Source of the DNA: Megaleporinus macrocephalus
Taxonomy: Eukaryota > Chordata > Actinopteri > Characiformes > Anostomidae
Direction of reading: 5' to 3'
Length of the DNA: 64,000 nt
NCBI GenBank assembly: GCA_021613375.1
Contig: CM038720.1
Span: 6,332,962-6,396,961 of the forward strand
The notes beneath the pieces are model-generated. The model was not told the origin of the DNA, made no database searches, and was given only the letters and a program-made list of their open reading frames with translations. Shown in pieces: positions 23,605 to 37,784 of the stretch. How positions within the stretch are numbered: the stretch's first letter is position 1; every line of letters starts with the position of its first letter. Position numbers and translations under genes: made by a program.

Positions 23605-24817
23605 AAGTACTTATGTGAAGTTCTGAAATCTGTTTATTGATATTAATGAAAGTGAATGTTCAGAGTCCAGTCTTTTGGATGGACGTGTTCAGACGCAGGA
23701 AAATAAGATGAAGTTCGGAGCCACAGTGAAAATCTGATCCGTGCGAGTTTGGTGTAAACTCAGTTCCCACAAATCAGAGACGCGCCAAACAAATCCTGAC
23801 AGCTTCAGCAGTTTACTGATAGTCTCCTTCAGAAGCAGTGGAGGGTTTTTTCTATCATCTTCAGCTCCCGGAGCTTCTATTATATATTAATGTTCTGTTT
23901 TATTTAAAAATACTTTTATTAGAGCTACTGATGCAGAGAACCGTCTGGAAGAAGCTATGATATATTATTTTTAATATTCTTTACTGAACGGCTTAAAACA
24001 ATGGCTGTCATTTACAAGGAGGAATGTGAAATGGATCTGCCGAATTTAATGAGAGCCGCGAAAATGGCTCCGGGTTGATGTTAGACCAGCGGAGCCGATG
24101 AGTGGGAGCGGGGACAATGATTTATTTCCACAAAGAGGAGTGTGGGCATCTCATTGGCACATCAGTGGAGAGAAACAGGGATGAACCTTGGCTGAGTGAA
24201 GGCTGATCAAAGCAATAAACGTATGAATGAGGGGGCTAAAAGAATAAGGAAGGAATAAAAAGAGGAATGCGCCGAGTGGAGCCTCAATCAATTCGGCCCA
24301 CGTTCGGGTTTTCAGGTGCTTTATGAGTGGAACTCGCTGAAGCCTGAAAAACACAAGATGGCAAAGTCTTTTAATCTTTTATTTAGTCGGCCTGATTAAT
24401 TTTCACTCAAAATATGTCATGAGAAAATGCTCAGTTAATCAGCGGCCCGAGCTGCGCCTCGCCCGAGTTCAAACACTGCGGCGCACCTGAACTCGCTGAG
24501 GGGCTCGCGGCAGAACTGACCGATAACTCACGCGCTCTTACGCCGGGACCCACGTTCTGGGGTGCTGTTTGTCCAGAGACTCCACGTTTAATCGATACTG
24601 CTCGAGTTTTAATCAATAAACGTAACAGCGTATCCTAATACACAGCCACACGTTCAGAGATCTACACTGTTACATACTGAAAAATACTACATAACAACAA
24701 GCTGTTCTATATTCCATATAACACTGACAGCTCTGGTCCTGAAATCTGATTGGCTAAGCTGGGCTCGGTTTAGTCGCTGCCTTATGAACAAACAGTGGGC
24801 ACTTTTCATACGTTTCC
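23605..24817. other. Unique intronic island between two 67-bp arrays
   Basis: No gene or repeat recognised. The parts 23990-24150 and 24360-24560 are complex and moderately GC-rich, candidate conserved noncoding DNA. Frames on the minus strand (24151-24616) carry no known domain. Confidence 0.4.
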
Positions 24818-27800
24818 CCAGAATCACTGGAGATCACAGCTATCTCAGCTGCACTAGTTTTAACTGGGGAGAATCTGTGATTCTAATCCAGTATGAATCT
24901 GGAGATGGTATCAATCTACACTGCAGATTACAATCACTTCACCTTAACGACAATCAGACTGTAAACTCACAAATTCACACTGGATTCAAATCTCCCTACA
25001 ACTGTTACTGTCACATTGTAAACACTACACACACAGCAAATTCACACTGGATTCAAATCACCCTACAACTGTTACTGTTACATTGTAACCACTACACACA
25101 CAGTTAATTCACACTGGATTCAAATCACCCAACAACTGTTACTGTTACATTGTAAACACTACAATCACAGCAAATTCACACTGGATTCAAATCACCCTAC
25201 AACTGTTACTGTTACATTGTAAACTCTACAATCACAGCAAATTCACACTGGATTCAAATCACCCTACAACTGTTACTGTTACATTGTAAACTTTACACTC
25301 ACAGCAAATTCACACTGGATTCAAATCACCCTACAACTGTTACTGTCACATTGTAAACTCTACAATCACAGCAAATTCACACTGGATTCAAATCACCCTA
25401 CAACTGTTACTGTCACATTGTAAACTCTACAATCACAGTAAATTCACACTGGATTGAAATCACCCTACAACTGTTACTGTTACATTGTAAACTTTACACT
25501 CACAGCAAATTCACACTGGATTCAAATCACCCTACAACTGTTACTGTCACATTGTAAACTCTACAATCACAGCAAATTCACACTGGATTCAAATCACCCT
25601 ACAACTGTTACTGTCACATTGTAAACTCTACAATCACAGTAAATTCACACTGGATTCAAATCACCCTACAACTGTTACTGTTACATTGTAAACACTACAC
25701 ACACTGCAAATTCACACTGGATTCAAATCACCCAACAACTGTTACTGTCACATTGTAAACTTTACACTCACAGCAAATTCACACTGGATTCAAATCACCC
25801 TACAACTGTTACTGTTACATTGTAAACACTACAAACACAGCAAATTCACACTGGATTCAAATCACCCTACAACTGTTACTGTCACATTGTAAACCCTACA
25901 ATCACAGCAAATTCACACTGGATTCAAATCACCCTACAACTGTTACTGTTACATTGTAAACACTACACACACAGCAAATTCACACTGGATTCAAATCACC
26001 CTACAACTGTTACTGTCACATTGTAAACACTACACACACTGCAAATTCACACTGGATTCAAATCACCCTACAACTGTTACTGTTACATTGTAAACACTAC
26101 ACACACAGCAAATTCACACTGGATTCAAATCACCCTACAACTGTTACTGTCACATTGTAAACCCTACAATCACAGCAAATTCACACTGGATTCAAATCAC
26201 CCTACAACTGTTACTGTTACATTGTAAACACTACACACACAGCAAATTCACACTGGATTCAAATCACCCTACAACTGTTACTGTTACATTGTAACCACTA
26301 CACACACAGTTAATTCACACTGGATTCAAATCACCCTACAACTGTTACTGTCACATTGTAAACTTTACAATCACAGCAAATTCACACTGGATTCAAATCA
26401 CCCTACAACTGTTACTGTCACATTGTAAACACTACACACACTGCAAATTCACACTGGATTCAAATCACCCTACAACTGTTACTGTTACATTGTAAACACT
26501 ACACACACAGCAAATTCACACTGGATTCAAATCACCCTACAACTGTTACTGTCACATTGTAAACCCTACAATCACAGCAAATTCACACTGGATTCAAATC
26601 ACCCTACAACTGTTACTGTCACATTGTAAACACTACACACACTGCAAATTCACACTGGATTCAAATCACCCTACAACTGTTACTGTTACATTGTAAACAC
26701 TACACACACAGCAAATTCACACTGGATTCAAATCACCCTACAACTGTTACTGTTACATTGTAAACACTACACACACAGCAAATTCACACTGGATTCAAAT
26801 CACCCTACAACTGTTACTGTCACATTGTAAACTTTACAATCACAGCAAATTCGCACTGGATTCAAATCACCCAACAACTGTTACTGCTACATTGTAAACA
26901 CTACGCACACAGCAAATTCACACTGGATTCAAATCACCCTACAACTGTTACTGTCACATTGTAAACCCTACAATCACAGCAAATTCACACTGGATTCAAA
27001 TCACCCTACAACTGTTACTGTCACATTGTAAACACTACACACACTGCAAATTCACACTGGATTCAAATCACCCTACAACTGTTACTGTTACATTGTAAAC
27101 ACTACACACACAGCAAATTCACACTGGATTCAAATCACCCTACAACTGTTACTGTCACATTGTAAACTTTACAATCACAGCAAATTCACACTGGATTCAA
27201 ATCACCCAACAACTGTTACTGTTACATTGTAAACACTACACACACAGCAAATTCACACTGGATTCAAATCACCCTACAACTGTTACTGTCACATTGTAAA
27301 CTCTACAATCACAGCAAATTCACACTGGATTCAAATCACCCTACAACTGTTACTGTCACATTGTAAACACTACACACACTGCAAATTCACACTGGATTCA
27401 AATCACCCTACAACTGTTACTGTCACATTGTAATCACTACACACACAGCAAATTCACACTGGATTCAAATCACCCTACAACTGTTACTGTCACATTGTAA
27501 ACCCTACAATCACAGCAAATTCACACTGGATTCAAATCACCCTACAACTGTTACTGTTACATTGTAAACACTACACACACTGCAAATTCACACTGGATTC
27601 AAATCACCCAACAACTGTTACTGTTACATTGTAAACACTACAATCACAGCAAATTCACACTGGATTCAAATCACCCTACAACTGTTACTGTTACATTGTA
27701 AACTCTACAATCACAGCAAATTCACACTGGATTCAAATCACCCTACAACTGTTACTGTTACATTGTAAACTTTACACTCACAGCAAATTCACACTGGATT

Positions 27801-30800
27801 CAAATCACCCTACAACTGTTACTGTCACATTGTAAACTCTACAATCACAGCAAATTCACACTGGATTCAAATCACCCTACAACTGTTACTGTCACATTGT
27901 AAACTCTACAATCACAGCAAATTCACACTGGATTCAAATCTCCCTACAACTGTTACTGTCACATTGTAAACCCTACACACACTGCAAATTCACACTGGAT
28001 TCAAATCACCCAACAACTGTTACTGTCACATTGTAAACTTTACACTCACAGCAAATTCACACTGGATTCAAATCACCCTACAACTGTTACTGTTACATTG
28101 TAAACACTACAAACACAGCAAATTCACACTGGATTCAAATCACCCTACAACTGTTACTGTCACATTGTAAACCCTACAATCACAGCAAATTCACACTGGA
28201 TTCAAATCACCCTACAACTGTTACTGTTACATTGTAAACACTACACACACAGCAAATTCACACTGGATTCAAATCACCCTACAACTGTTACTGTCACATT
28301 GTAAACACTACACACACTGCAAATTCACACTGGATTCAAATCACCCTACAACTGTTACTGTTACATTGTAAACACTACACACACAGCAAATTCACACTGG
28401 ATTCAAATCACCCTACAACTGTTACTGTCACATTGTAAACCCTACAATCACAGCAAATTCACACTGGATTCAAATCACCCTACAACTGTTACTGTTACAT
28501 TGTAAACACTACACACACAGCAAATTCACACTGGATTCAAATCACCCTACAACTGTTACTGTTACATTGTAACCACTACACACACAGTTAATTCACACTG
28601 GATTCAAATCACCCTACAACTGTTACTGTCACATTGTAAACTTTACAATCACAGCAAATTCACACTGGATTCAAATCACCCTACAACTGTTACTGTTACA
28701 TTGTAAACACTACACACACAGCAAATTCACACTGGATTCAAATCACCCTACAACTGTTACTGTCACATTGTAAACTTTACAATCACAGCAAATTCGCACT
28801 GGATTCAAATCACCCAACAACTGTTACTGCTACATTGTAAACACTACACACACAGCAAATTCACACTGGATTCAAATCACCCTACAACTGTTACTGTCAC
28901 ATTGTAAACCCTACAATCACAGCAAATTCACACTGGATTCAAATCACCCTACAACTGTTACTGTCACATTGTAAACACTACACACACTGCAAATTCACAC
29001 TGGATTCAAATCACCCTACAACTGTTACTGTTACATTGTAAACACTACACACACAGCAAATTCACACTGGATTCAAATCACCCTACAACTGTTACTGTCA
29101 CATTGTAAACTTTACAATCACAGCAAATTCACACTGGATTCAAATCACCCAACAACTGTTACTGTTACATTGTAAACACTACACACACAGCAAATTCACA
29201 CTGGATTCAAATCACCCTACAACTGTTACTGTCACATTGTAAACTCTACAATCACAGCAAATTCACACTGGATTCAAATCACCCTACAACTGTTACTGTC
29301 ACATTGTAAACACTACACACACTGCAAATTCACACTGGATTCAAATCACCCTACAACTGTTACTGTCACATTGTAATCACTACACACACAGCAAATTCAC
29401 ACTGGATTCAAATCACCCTACAACTGTTACTGTCACATTGTAAACCCTACAATCACAGCAAATTCACACTGGATTCAAATCACCCTACAACTGTTACTGT
29501 TACATTGTAAACACTACACACACAGCAAATTCACACTGGATTCAAATCACCCTACAACTGTTACTGTTACATTGTAACCACTACACACACAGTTAATTCA
29601 CACTGGATTCAAATCACCCTACAACTGTTACTGTCACATTGTAAACTTTACAATCACAGCAAATTCACACTGGATTCAAATCACCCTACAACTGTTACTG
29701 TTACATTGTAAACACTACACACACAGCAAATTCAAACTGGATTCAAATCACCCTACAACTGTTACTGTCACATTGTAAACACTACACACACTGCAAATTC
29801 ATACTGAATTAAAATCACTCCACAGTTATTACTGTAACACTGTAAACACTACACACACTGCAGATTCATACTGAATTAAAATCACTCCACAGTTATTACT
29901 GTAACACTGTAAACACTACACACACTGCAGATCCATACTGGATTAAAATCACTCCACAGTTATTACTGTAACACTGTAAACACTACACACACTGCAGATT
30001 CATACTGGATTAAAATCACTCCACAGTTATTACTGTAACACTGTAAACACTACACACACTGCAGATCCATACTGAATTAAAATCACTCCACAGTTATTAC
30101 TGTAACACTGTAAACACTACACACACTGCAGATCCATACTGGATTAAAATCACTCCACAGTTATTACTGTAACACTGTAAACACTACACACACTGCAGAT
30201 TCATACTGGATTAAAATCACTCCACAGTTATTACTGTAACACTGTAAACACTACACACACTGCAGATTCATACTGAATTAAAATCACTCCACAGTTATTA
30301 CTGTAACACTGTAAACACTACACACACTGCAAATTCACACTGGATTCAAATCACCCAACAACTGTTACTGTCACATTGTAAACTTTACACTCACAGCAAA
30401 TTCACACTGGATTCAAATCACCCTACAACTGTTACTGTTACATTGTAAACACTACAAACACAGCAAATTCACACTGGATTCAAATCACCCTACAACTGTT
30501 ACTGTCACATTGTAAACCCTACAATCACAGCAAATTCACACTGGATTCAAATCACCCTACAACTGTTACTGTTACATTGTAAACACTACACACACAGCAA
30601 ATTCACACTGGATTCAAATCACCCTACAACTGTTACTGTCACATTGTAAACACTACACACACTGCAAATTCACACTGGATTCAAATCACCCTACAACTGT
30701 TACTGTTACATTGTAAACACTACACACACAGCAAATTCACACTGGATTCAAATCACCCTACAACTGTTACTGTCACATTGTAAACCCTACAATCACAGCA

Positions 30801-33470
30801 AATTCACACTGGATTCAAATCACCCTACAACTGTTACTGTTACATTGTAAACACTACACACACAGCAAATTCACACTGGATTCAAATCACCCTACAACTG
30901 TTACTGTTACATTGTAACCACTACACACACAGTTAATTCACACTGGATTCAAATCACCCTACAACTGTTACTGTCACATTGTAAACACTACACACACTGC
31001 AAATTCACACTGGATTCAAATCACCCTACAACTGTTACTGTTACATTGTAAACACTACACACACAGCAAATTCACACTGGATTCAAATCACCCTACAACT
31101 GTTACTGTCACATTGTAAACCCTACAATCACAGCAAATTCACACTGGATTCAAATCACCCTACAACTGTTACTGTCACATTGTAAACACTACACACACTG
31201 CAAATTCACACTGGATTCAAATCACCCTACAACTGTTACTGTTACATTGTAAACACTACACACACAGCAAATTCACACTGGATTCAAATCACCCTACAAC
31301 TGTTACTGTCACATTGTAAACTTTACAATCACAGCAAATTCACACTGGATTCAAATCACCCAACAACTGTTACTGTTACATTGTAAACACTACACACACA
31401 GCAAATTCACACTGGATTCAAATCACCCTACAACTGTTACTGTCACATTGTAAACTCTACAATCACAGCAAATTCACACTGGATTCAAATCACCCTACAA
31501 CTGTTACTGTCACATTGTAAACACTACACACACTGCAAATTCACACTGGATTCAAATCACCCTACAACTGTTACTGTCACATTGTAATCACTACACACAA
31601 AGCAAATTCACACTGGATTCAAATCACCCTACAACTGTTACTGTCACATTGTAAACCCTACAATCACAGCAAATTCACACTGGATTCAAATCACCCTACA
31701 ACTGTTACTGTTACATTGTAAACACTACACACACAGCAAATTCACACTGGATTCAAATCACCCTACAACTGTTACTGTTACATTGTAACCACTACACACA
31801 CAGTTAATTCACACTGGATTCAAATCACCCTACAACTGTTACTGTCACATTGTAAACTTTACAATCACAGCAAATTCACACTGGATTCAAATCACCCTAC
31901 AACTGTTACTGTTACATTGTAAACACTACACACACAGCAAATTCACACTGGATTCAAATCACCCTACAACTGTTACTGTCACATTGTAAACACTACACAC
32001 ACTGCAAATTCACACTGGATTCAAATCACCCTACAACTGTTACTGTTACATTGTAAACACTACACACACTGCAGATTCACACTGGATTCTAATCACTCTA
32101 CAACTCTTACTGTTACATTGTAAACTCTACAATCACAGCAAATTCACACTGGATTCAAATCACCCTACAACTGTTACTGTCACATTGTAAACACTACACA
32201 CACTGCAGATTCACACTGGATTCAAATCACCCTACAACTGTTACTGTTACATTGTAAACACTACAAACACAGCAAATTCACACTGGATTCAAATCACCCT
32301 ACAACTGTTACTGTTACATTGTAAACACTACAAACACAGCAAATTCACACTGGATTCAAATCACCCTACAACTGTTACTGTTACATTGTAAACACTACAA
32401 ACACAGCAAATTCACACTGGATTCAAATCACCCTACAACTGTTACTGTTACATTGTAAACTCTACAATCACAGCAAATTCACACTGGATTCAAATCACCC
32501 TACAACTGTTACTGTCACATTGTAAACTCTACAATCACATCAAATTCACACTGGATTCAAATCACCCTACAACTGTTACTGTCACATTGTAAACTCTACA
32601 ATCACATCAAATTCACACTGGATTCAAATCACCCTACAACTGTTACTGTTACATTGTAAACACTACACACACAGCAAATTCACACTGGATTCAAATCACC
32701 CTACAACTGTTACTGTCACATTGTAAACTCTACAATCACAGCAAATTCACACTGGATTCAAATCAGCCTACAACTGTTACTGTCACATTGTAAACACTAC
32801 ACATACTGCAAATTCACACTGGATTCAAATCACCCTACAACTGTTACTGTTACATTGTAAACACTACACACACTGCAGATTCACACTGGATTCAAATCAC
32901 CCAACAACTGTTACTGTCACATTGTAAACTCTACAATCACAGTAAATTCACACTGGATTAAAATCAGCCTACCACTGTTACTGTCACATTGTAAACTTTA
33001 CACTCACAGCAAATTCACACTGGATTCAAATCACCCTACAACTGTTACTGTCACATTGTAAACACTACACACACTGCAGATTCACACTGGATTCTAATCA
33101 CTCTACAACTCTTACTGTTACATTGTAAACACTACAAAAACACTAAAGATTCATACTGGGTTTTCATAGTAACAGCTGTGGAGTGATTTTAATCCAGTAT
33201 GAATCTACACTACAGACTAAAATCATGCCATCTTTATGAGTATCAGAATGTAAACACCACACACACTGCAGATTCAGACTGGATTAAAATCACTCTGCAA
33301 CTGTTATTGTCACAATGTGAACTCTACACACACTGCAGATTCATACTGGATTTTCATTTAATCCAGTATGAATCTGCAGTGTATGTAGTTGTTACAGTCA
33401 GTAACAGTGACAGTAAAAGTTGTGGAGTGAATTTAATCCAGTATGAATTAACACTGCTGATTATAATCAC
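24818..33470 (+). repeat. 67-bp satellite, array B (about 120 units) with higher-order structure
   Basis: The unit is CACAGCAAATTCACACTGGA, TTCAAATCACCCTACAACTG, TTACTGTTACATTGTAAACA, CTACACA: again 67 bp and clearly a diverged sister of array A. Marker variants recur at exact multiples of 67 (34 and 35 units for the CCCAACAACT...TTTACACTC marker at 25731, 28009 and 30354). A block of about eight array-A-type units is embedded at 29795-30330. The array opens with a unit fragment in reverse orientation (24875-24900) and closes with a mixture of both orientations (33140-33470). Confidence 0.95.
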
Positions 33471-34400
33471 TCCACCTTTATTGGAATATAAACACACACT
33501 ACATATACACACTGGATTCAAATCACTCTACAACTATATTAAGAGCAGAACATGTTAAAATCCTACAGTACAGTGTTTTGGTAGATCCTCCGGAGTAAAT
33601 CCAGTGTAGGGAAAGTTAGCTTAACATTACAGTCATAGTTGCTGGGCGACCGAAAGCTTTTCAGCTTATAGCTTACAGCTCATAGCGACTTTTCAACAAC
33701 AGTGTACTTTCAGTACAGTATTTTATGTTGTCAGCGTTTATATAAGCAATAGGTTTCATTGTTTAAATGTGAGGAACACTTTATTTCTAAGATGTGCTTT
33801 TCAACAATTAATAAAACTATATTAATAAAACTATTAACGAGAAATTATTATTGCCCTGGTAATCATTTATAAGGAAGTTTAGAAATATATTTCAAATCTA
33901 TCTAATTAAAAACAGCACAACCAGACAAGCTGACAGCTTTTTCCTCAGAGCTGTTATTCTCAGTAACCACCGTGCTCACCCTCGCTTTAGATTCAGACTT
34001 GAAGTGAACTTCACTGTATTACAGGAACTCCTTCATAGCTTATTAGCACATCTGTACAGCTTCTGTATACAATAACTCTTATAATATACATCTACTCACT
34101 TATGTGTAGAATATCTGAACACATAATAGCACAGATACTCATATATCTCATTAGCACCTTTCCTGGCTCGTTATTATTCCTACTCTTTATTCTATTTACT
34201 GTTTATTGTATGTTTCCCTCAGTGTAATGTTCTTCTTCTTACATATCATACATGGATGCCTCACCAAGACAAATTACTTATGTGTATGTGTGACCTACTT
34301 GACGATAAATAATAAATTATTCTGATTCTGATTCTAATATTTGTAATGTCTTTTAATCAAAGACTAAGAACAGATATTAATTATATACACCCATGATCCA
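33471..34400. other. Intronic sequence with a LINE-like 3' end
   Basis: Mostly unrecognised. From about 34170 to 34340 the sequence resembles a LINE 3' terminus: CACCAAGACAAATTACTTAT, then GACGATAAATAATAAATTAT, and a terminal TTCTGATTCTGATTC hexamer tail. Confidence 0.4.
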
Positions 34401-34408
34401 ACATACTA

Positions 34409-34932
34409 TAGTGATGGGCCAATCCTATGTTTTTCAGTTCTGATCCGATACCGATATATAACTGCCAATACCGATACCAATACAAATACCGATATAAGGG
34501 CTTTTTAGTATATTATCATTGGTACTGTGTTTAAGGTTACATAATAAGGCTGAAATAGACACAGCACTTAGAAGAGTACACACATGCATTTAATATAAAT
34601 GCATTCTAAAGGCATATACAAACACAATAGTTTTCTTTCATATCAAATATTTAAAACACAAAACTGAAATAAACATCTTATGTATTAAACCTTTCTAGTA
34701 TGCTAAATACAACAATATGACCGACTGCATGATCTAAACAGTTCAAGTATTAAGAAAATTGTATCAGCAGCAGCAGCAACTTCAACAAGATTTCAAATAG
34801 TTGAAATAATGTGCAAAACTAAACAGAAATGAAATAAAAAATGGATCGGTAAGTGGATCGATCGCATTCGCCCGATATCCGATACGTTACATTACGTCAC
34901 TATCAGCCCTATCGGGATCGGCCCCATCTCTA
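34409..34932. mobile_element. hAT-type MITE, family 2
   Basis: A 524-bp element with ends TAGTGATGGGCCAATCC and GGATCGGCCCCATCTCTA (imperfect inverted repeats). It is flanked by a perfect 8-bp duplication ACATACTA at 34401-34408 and 34933-34940. The subterminal region is rich in GATCCGATACCGATAT words. No coding frame. Diverged pieces of the same family occur at 55264-55835. Confidence 0.9.
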
Positions 34933-35377
34933 ACATACTAGAACATGTTCATGTTTCATTGCAGTTTACAATAACAATGTTTTCCTAAATATTCAGTTTG
35001 TTGTAAATTAGTATTCAGTATTAATATTCAAGTTCAGGAGTTTGTTATCAGCTATGTTAAGAAGAATAAGTTCCACTTAGTTAAAGCTTTACAAACTCAT
35101 TAATAAAGTCCTTTTAAATGTACTGTCTTAGCTTCACACTGGTTTTTAAACATAAATCCTTTTATCCATCAAATGGGTGATATGCATGGCTTTAGGATGT
35201 TTCTACTAAACAAATAATAAGAACTTTGATTAGCACTGATTAAAGCTCTCCAGCTCACCTGACTTGCTTTTAAATACTTGTCATTCAGTATAATTACATT
35301 AACCACTACACAATCAAACAGAATGCTCTACTAACTTTTGTTTGTTCTAATTAAAAGGTCATGCAAACATATCACCA

Positions 35378-35566
35378 CTATCCAAAGAAAAACGAGTATC
35401 TTCATTTTAGCCAATTTTTATTTTTCTATATCATCTGCTCTTCATATTGTGTGAATTTCATGATGAATGGACTGAAAGAAATGCTCAAAAATAACAATTG
35501 TGGTTCCATTGACTTACATTAAAAGTAAAGGCAGTTTTTTTGGAGATACTTGTTTTTCTTTGGACG
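35378..35566. mobile_element. Short MITE, TGTCCAAAGAAAAAC family, copy 1
   Basis: Ends CTATCCAAAGAAAAACGAGT and ACTTGTTTTTCTTTGGAC are inverted repeats. The interior has CATTGACTTACATTAAAAGT, also present in the copies at 44430-44633 and 55096-55230, and split around a satellite at 52330-54303. Confidence 0.75.
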
Positions 35567-35631
35567 TTGATGCCATTTATAGCACATAAGATTTATTATT
35601 ACAACTCAACAGTTAATTACTGATTTTTAAA

Positions 35632-35722
35632 TATAATATAATATAATATAATATAATATAATATAATATAATATAATATAATATAATATAATATAATATA
35701 ATATAATATAATATAATATAAT
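35632..35722. repeat. (TATAA)n pentanucleotide repeat
   Basis: About 90 bp of ATAAT/TATAA units directly joined to the 5' end of the SINE at 35723. Confidence 0.95.
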
Positions 35723-36065
35723 AGGCACTGTCTCCTCACAGTAAGATGATCTGGGTGGGATTCCCGGTCCGGGTGGTTCTGTGTGGAGTGTGTATGTTCT
35801 CTCTGTGTTTGAGTGGGTTCCTCCGGGTACTCCGGTTTCCTCCCACAGTCCAAACACATGCATGTTAGGTTTATCAGTCACTCTAAACTGCCTGTAGGTG
35901 TGAATGTATGAGTGAGTGTGTGAGTGAGTGTTGGCCATGCGATGGACTGGCGAACTGTCCATGGTGTACCCTGCCTTGGCCCAATGACGCTGGGATTGGC
36001 TTCAGCCCCCCCATGACCCCGACTGGCAAGATTAAATGGAAGATAATGGATGGATGGATGGATGG
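35723..36065 (+). mobile_element. SINE with L2-like body and (TGGA)n tail, 5'-truncated
   Basis: It begins GGCACTGTCTCCTCACAGTA, then a B-box-like GGGTGGGATTCCCGG, GTGTGGAGTGTGTATGTTCT, GGTTTCCTCCCACAGTCCAA, CTAAACTGCCTGTAGG, GCGATGGACTGGCGA, and ends in ATGGATGGATGGATGG. This order is that of a very common fish retroposon as I remember it, whose full-length head carries a GGTGGTGTAGTGGTTAGCAC block. That head is missing here, cut off at the TATAA repeat. No protein is encoded. Confidence 0.75.
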
Positions 36066-37784
36066 AACAAGGTTACTACTAACAGTAGTAATATGTGAAA
36101 TAGTGAGTTATACAATTAATTATGTATATATTTCTGAGCTCACTTCAGTTCAGTAAATGCTTTATATTAATTTCTTTACACAGAAAATATTGAGTAAACT
36201 GTACTCAATAGCAATCCACTCCAATCACATAACATAGAAAAGATATGACAGGCTGCTCATTAATAGTATTTAATATTTAATACTACATGCAGTTTCATAT
36301 TCAGTAACTGAAAACAAAGTTCTAACAGTAGTAATATGTAAAATAGTGAGTTACACAATTAATTATGTATGTGTTATTTAAAAATTTTAAAATTAATTAA
36401 TTCTATCTACGCTCTGTATTAACAAGTCTGCACGTCTGAGATTTGTTTTAATGTATTTCTGCAAAATTACACTGAATAATAACTAATCGCCAGGTTCAAA
36501 CCCTAGCACCTGGTATCTCTCCCTCTATTTACAAACGCCGCTGTGAGGCAGACTGCAGGCTTAGAACCGGAGAACGTCTCTGAATTACACCACTCTTTTG
36601 TCATGGCCAGCTCTAGCTGTGGTTTGTGAGGGTTAAAGTGTCCGTAAAAGTTTTAATCTTTGTGCTTTCTGGCTAAAACCCCGCCCCGCCGGTGCACGCA
36701 GTGAGAAAGCCACGTTCCAGCTCACTTCACTGAACTTAAGCGCTGTTTATCCCACGACGCGGGCACGCAAGAGCGCTCTCCAGCTCCTCGTCAGCTATCA
36801 AGCAGCTACTGATGTCTGCTTAAGCGTCAGGCTTCCATCCTCAGCAGCACAGCACAGCCAGCTCCGGCCCATATACTGCAATCCAATGAAACCCCCGACT
36901 CCCTGGATACCTTCGCGGGCCAGAGTGAGACAGAGTGAATGTAATGGGACAGCGGAGCCCTTAGAGGCTCAATTAAAGAGCTCTGTCCATGACTAAACGC
37001 TGCCTGAGGCTGGAGCTAAAAAAGACAAACTTCCAGGGAAACTAATGTACAAACGGACACTTATTCCATCATCAGGAGTACACTTTAAATCAGCCGCCTC
37101 ACCTGCAGAACAACCGCTGTGCAAGCGCGGGGGTCCATCCGCTTGTAAAAGACCCCATATACCTGATGAATGTATTGGCTGGGAATAACTGACTGATGCT
37201 TGACTAGTTGTAGCACTATAAGCTTATGAAGCATAAATAATCAGTGGCTTGTTATATATAAAAGACCCCCTAAATCCAGTTTCTTTGTCCCCCACATGAT
37301 CTGACGACTATCAAGCTGAGCATCAGCATCTGTCTGATACTGAAGCTCTGTGATCTTTACTGCTGAACGTGCTGTGAGTATTTCTGAGCTTAAATCAGTT
37401 CAAATGTTTTTTATTGATCTGTTTAAACAGAAAATACTCTAATGTTGATCAAACTGTACTCAATAGCAATCCAACCCAATCACATAACATAGGAAAGATA
37501 AAACAGGCTGCTAATTATTAGTATTTAATACTATTTAATACTATGTAACTGTATTTTTAATATTTGCCAACAATATACTATGTTTGTTTTGAGTATGTTT
37601 CCAAGTGACAATTATATTGTGTTTGAATTCTTCAATGAATTTCAATTCATTTCTAACAGGTGTATAAAACCAAGCAGATAGCCATGCAGTCTCCGTAGAC
37701 AAACACTGGCAGCAGAATGGGTCATACTGAATACTGAGAAGCTTATTAATCACAACACTGTCTTAGGGTGCCACTTTTGCCACA
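36066..37784. repeat. Intronic DNA with local direct duplications
   Basis: The 49-bp stretch around CTAACAGTAGTAATATGTGA at 36075 recurs at about 36322. The segment 36133-36300 (with ACTGTACTCAATAGCAATCC and CAGGCTGCT) recurs in diverged form at 37380-37545, 1.24 kb away in the same orientation. The stretch 36530-37120 between them is GC-richer unique DNA. No coding function seen. Confidence 0.6.

Noticed and set aside
20256..33470. CRISPR-like regular repeats
   Set aside because: The 67-bp units are contiguous with no unique spacers, lie in a fish intron and vary by point changes. They are satellite DNA.
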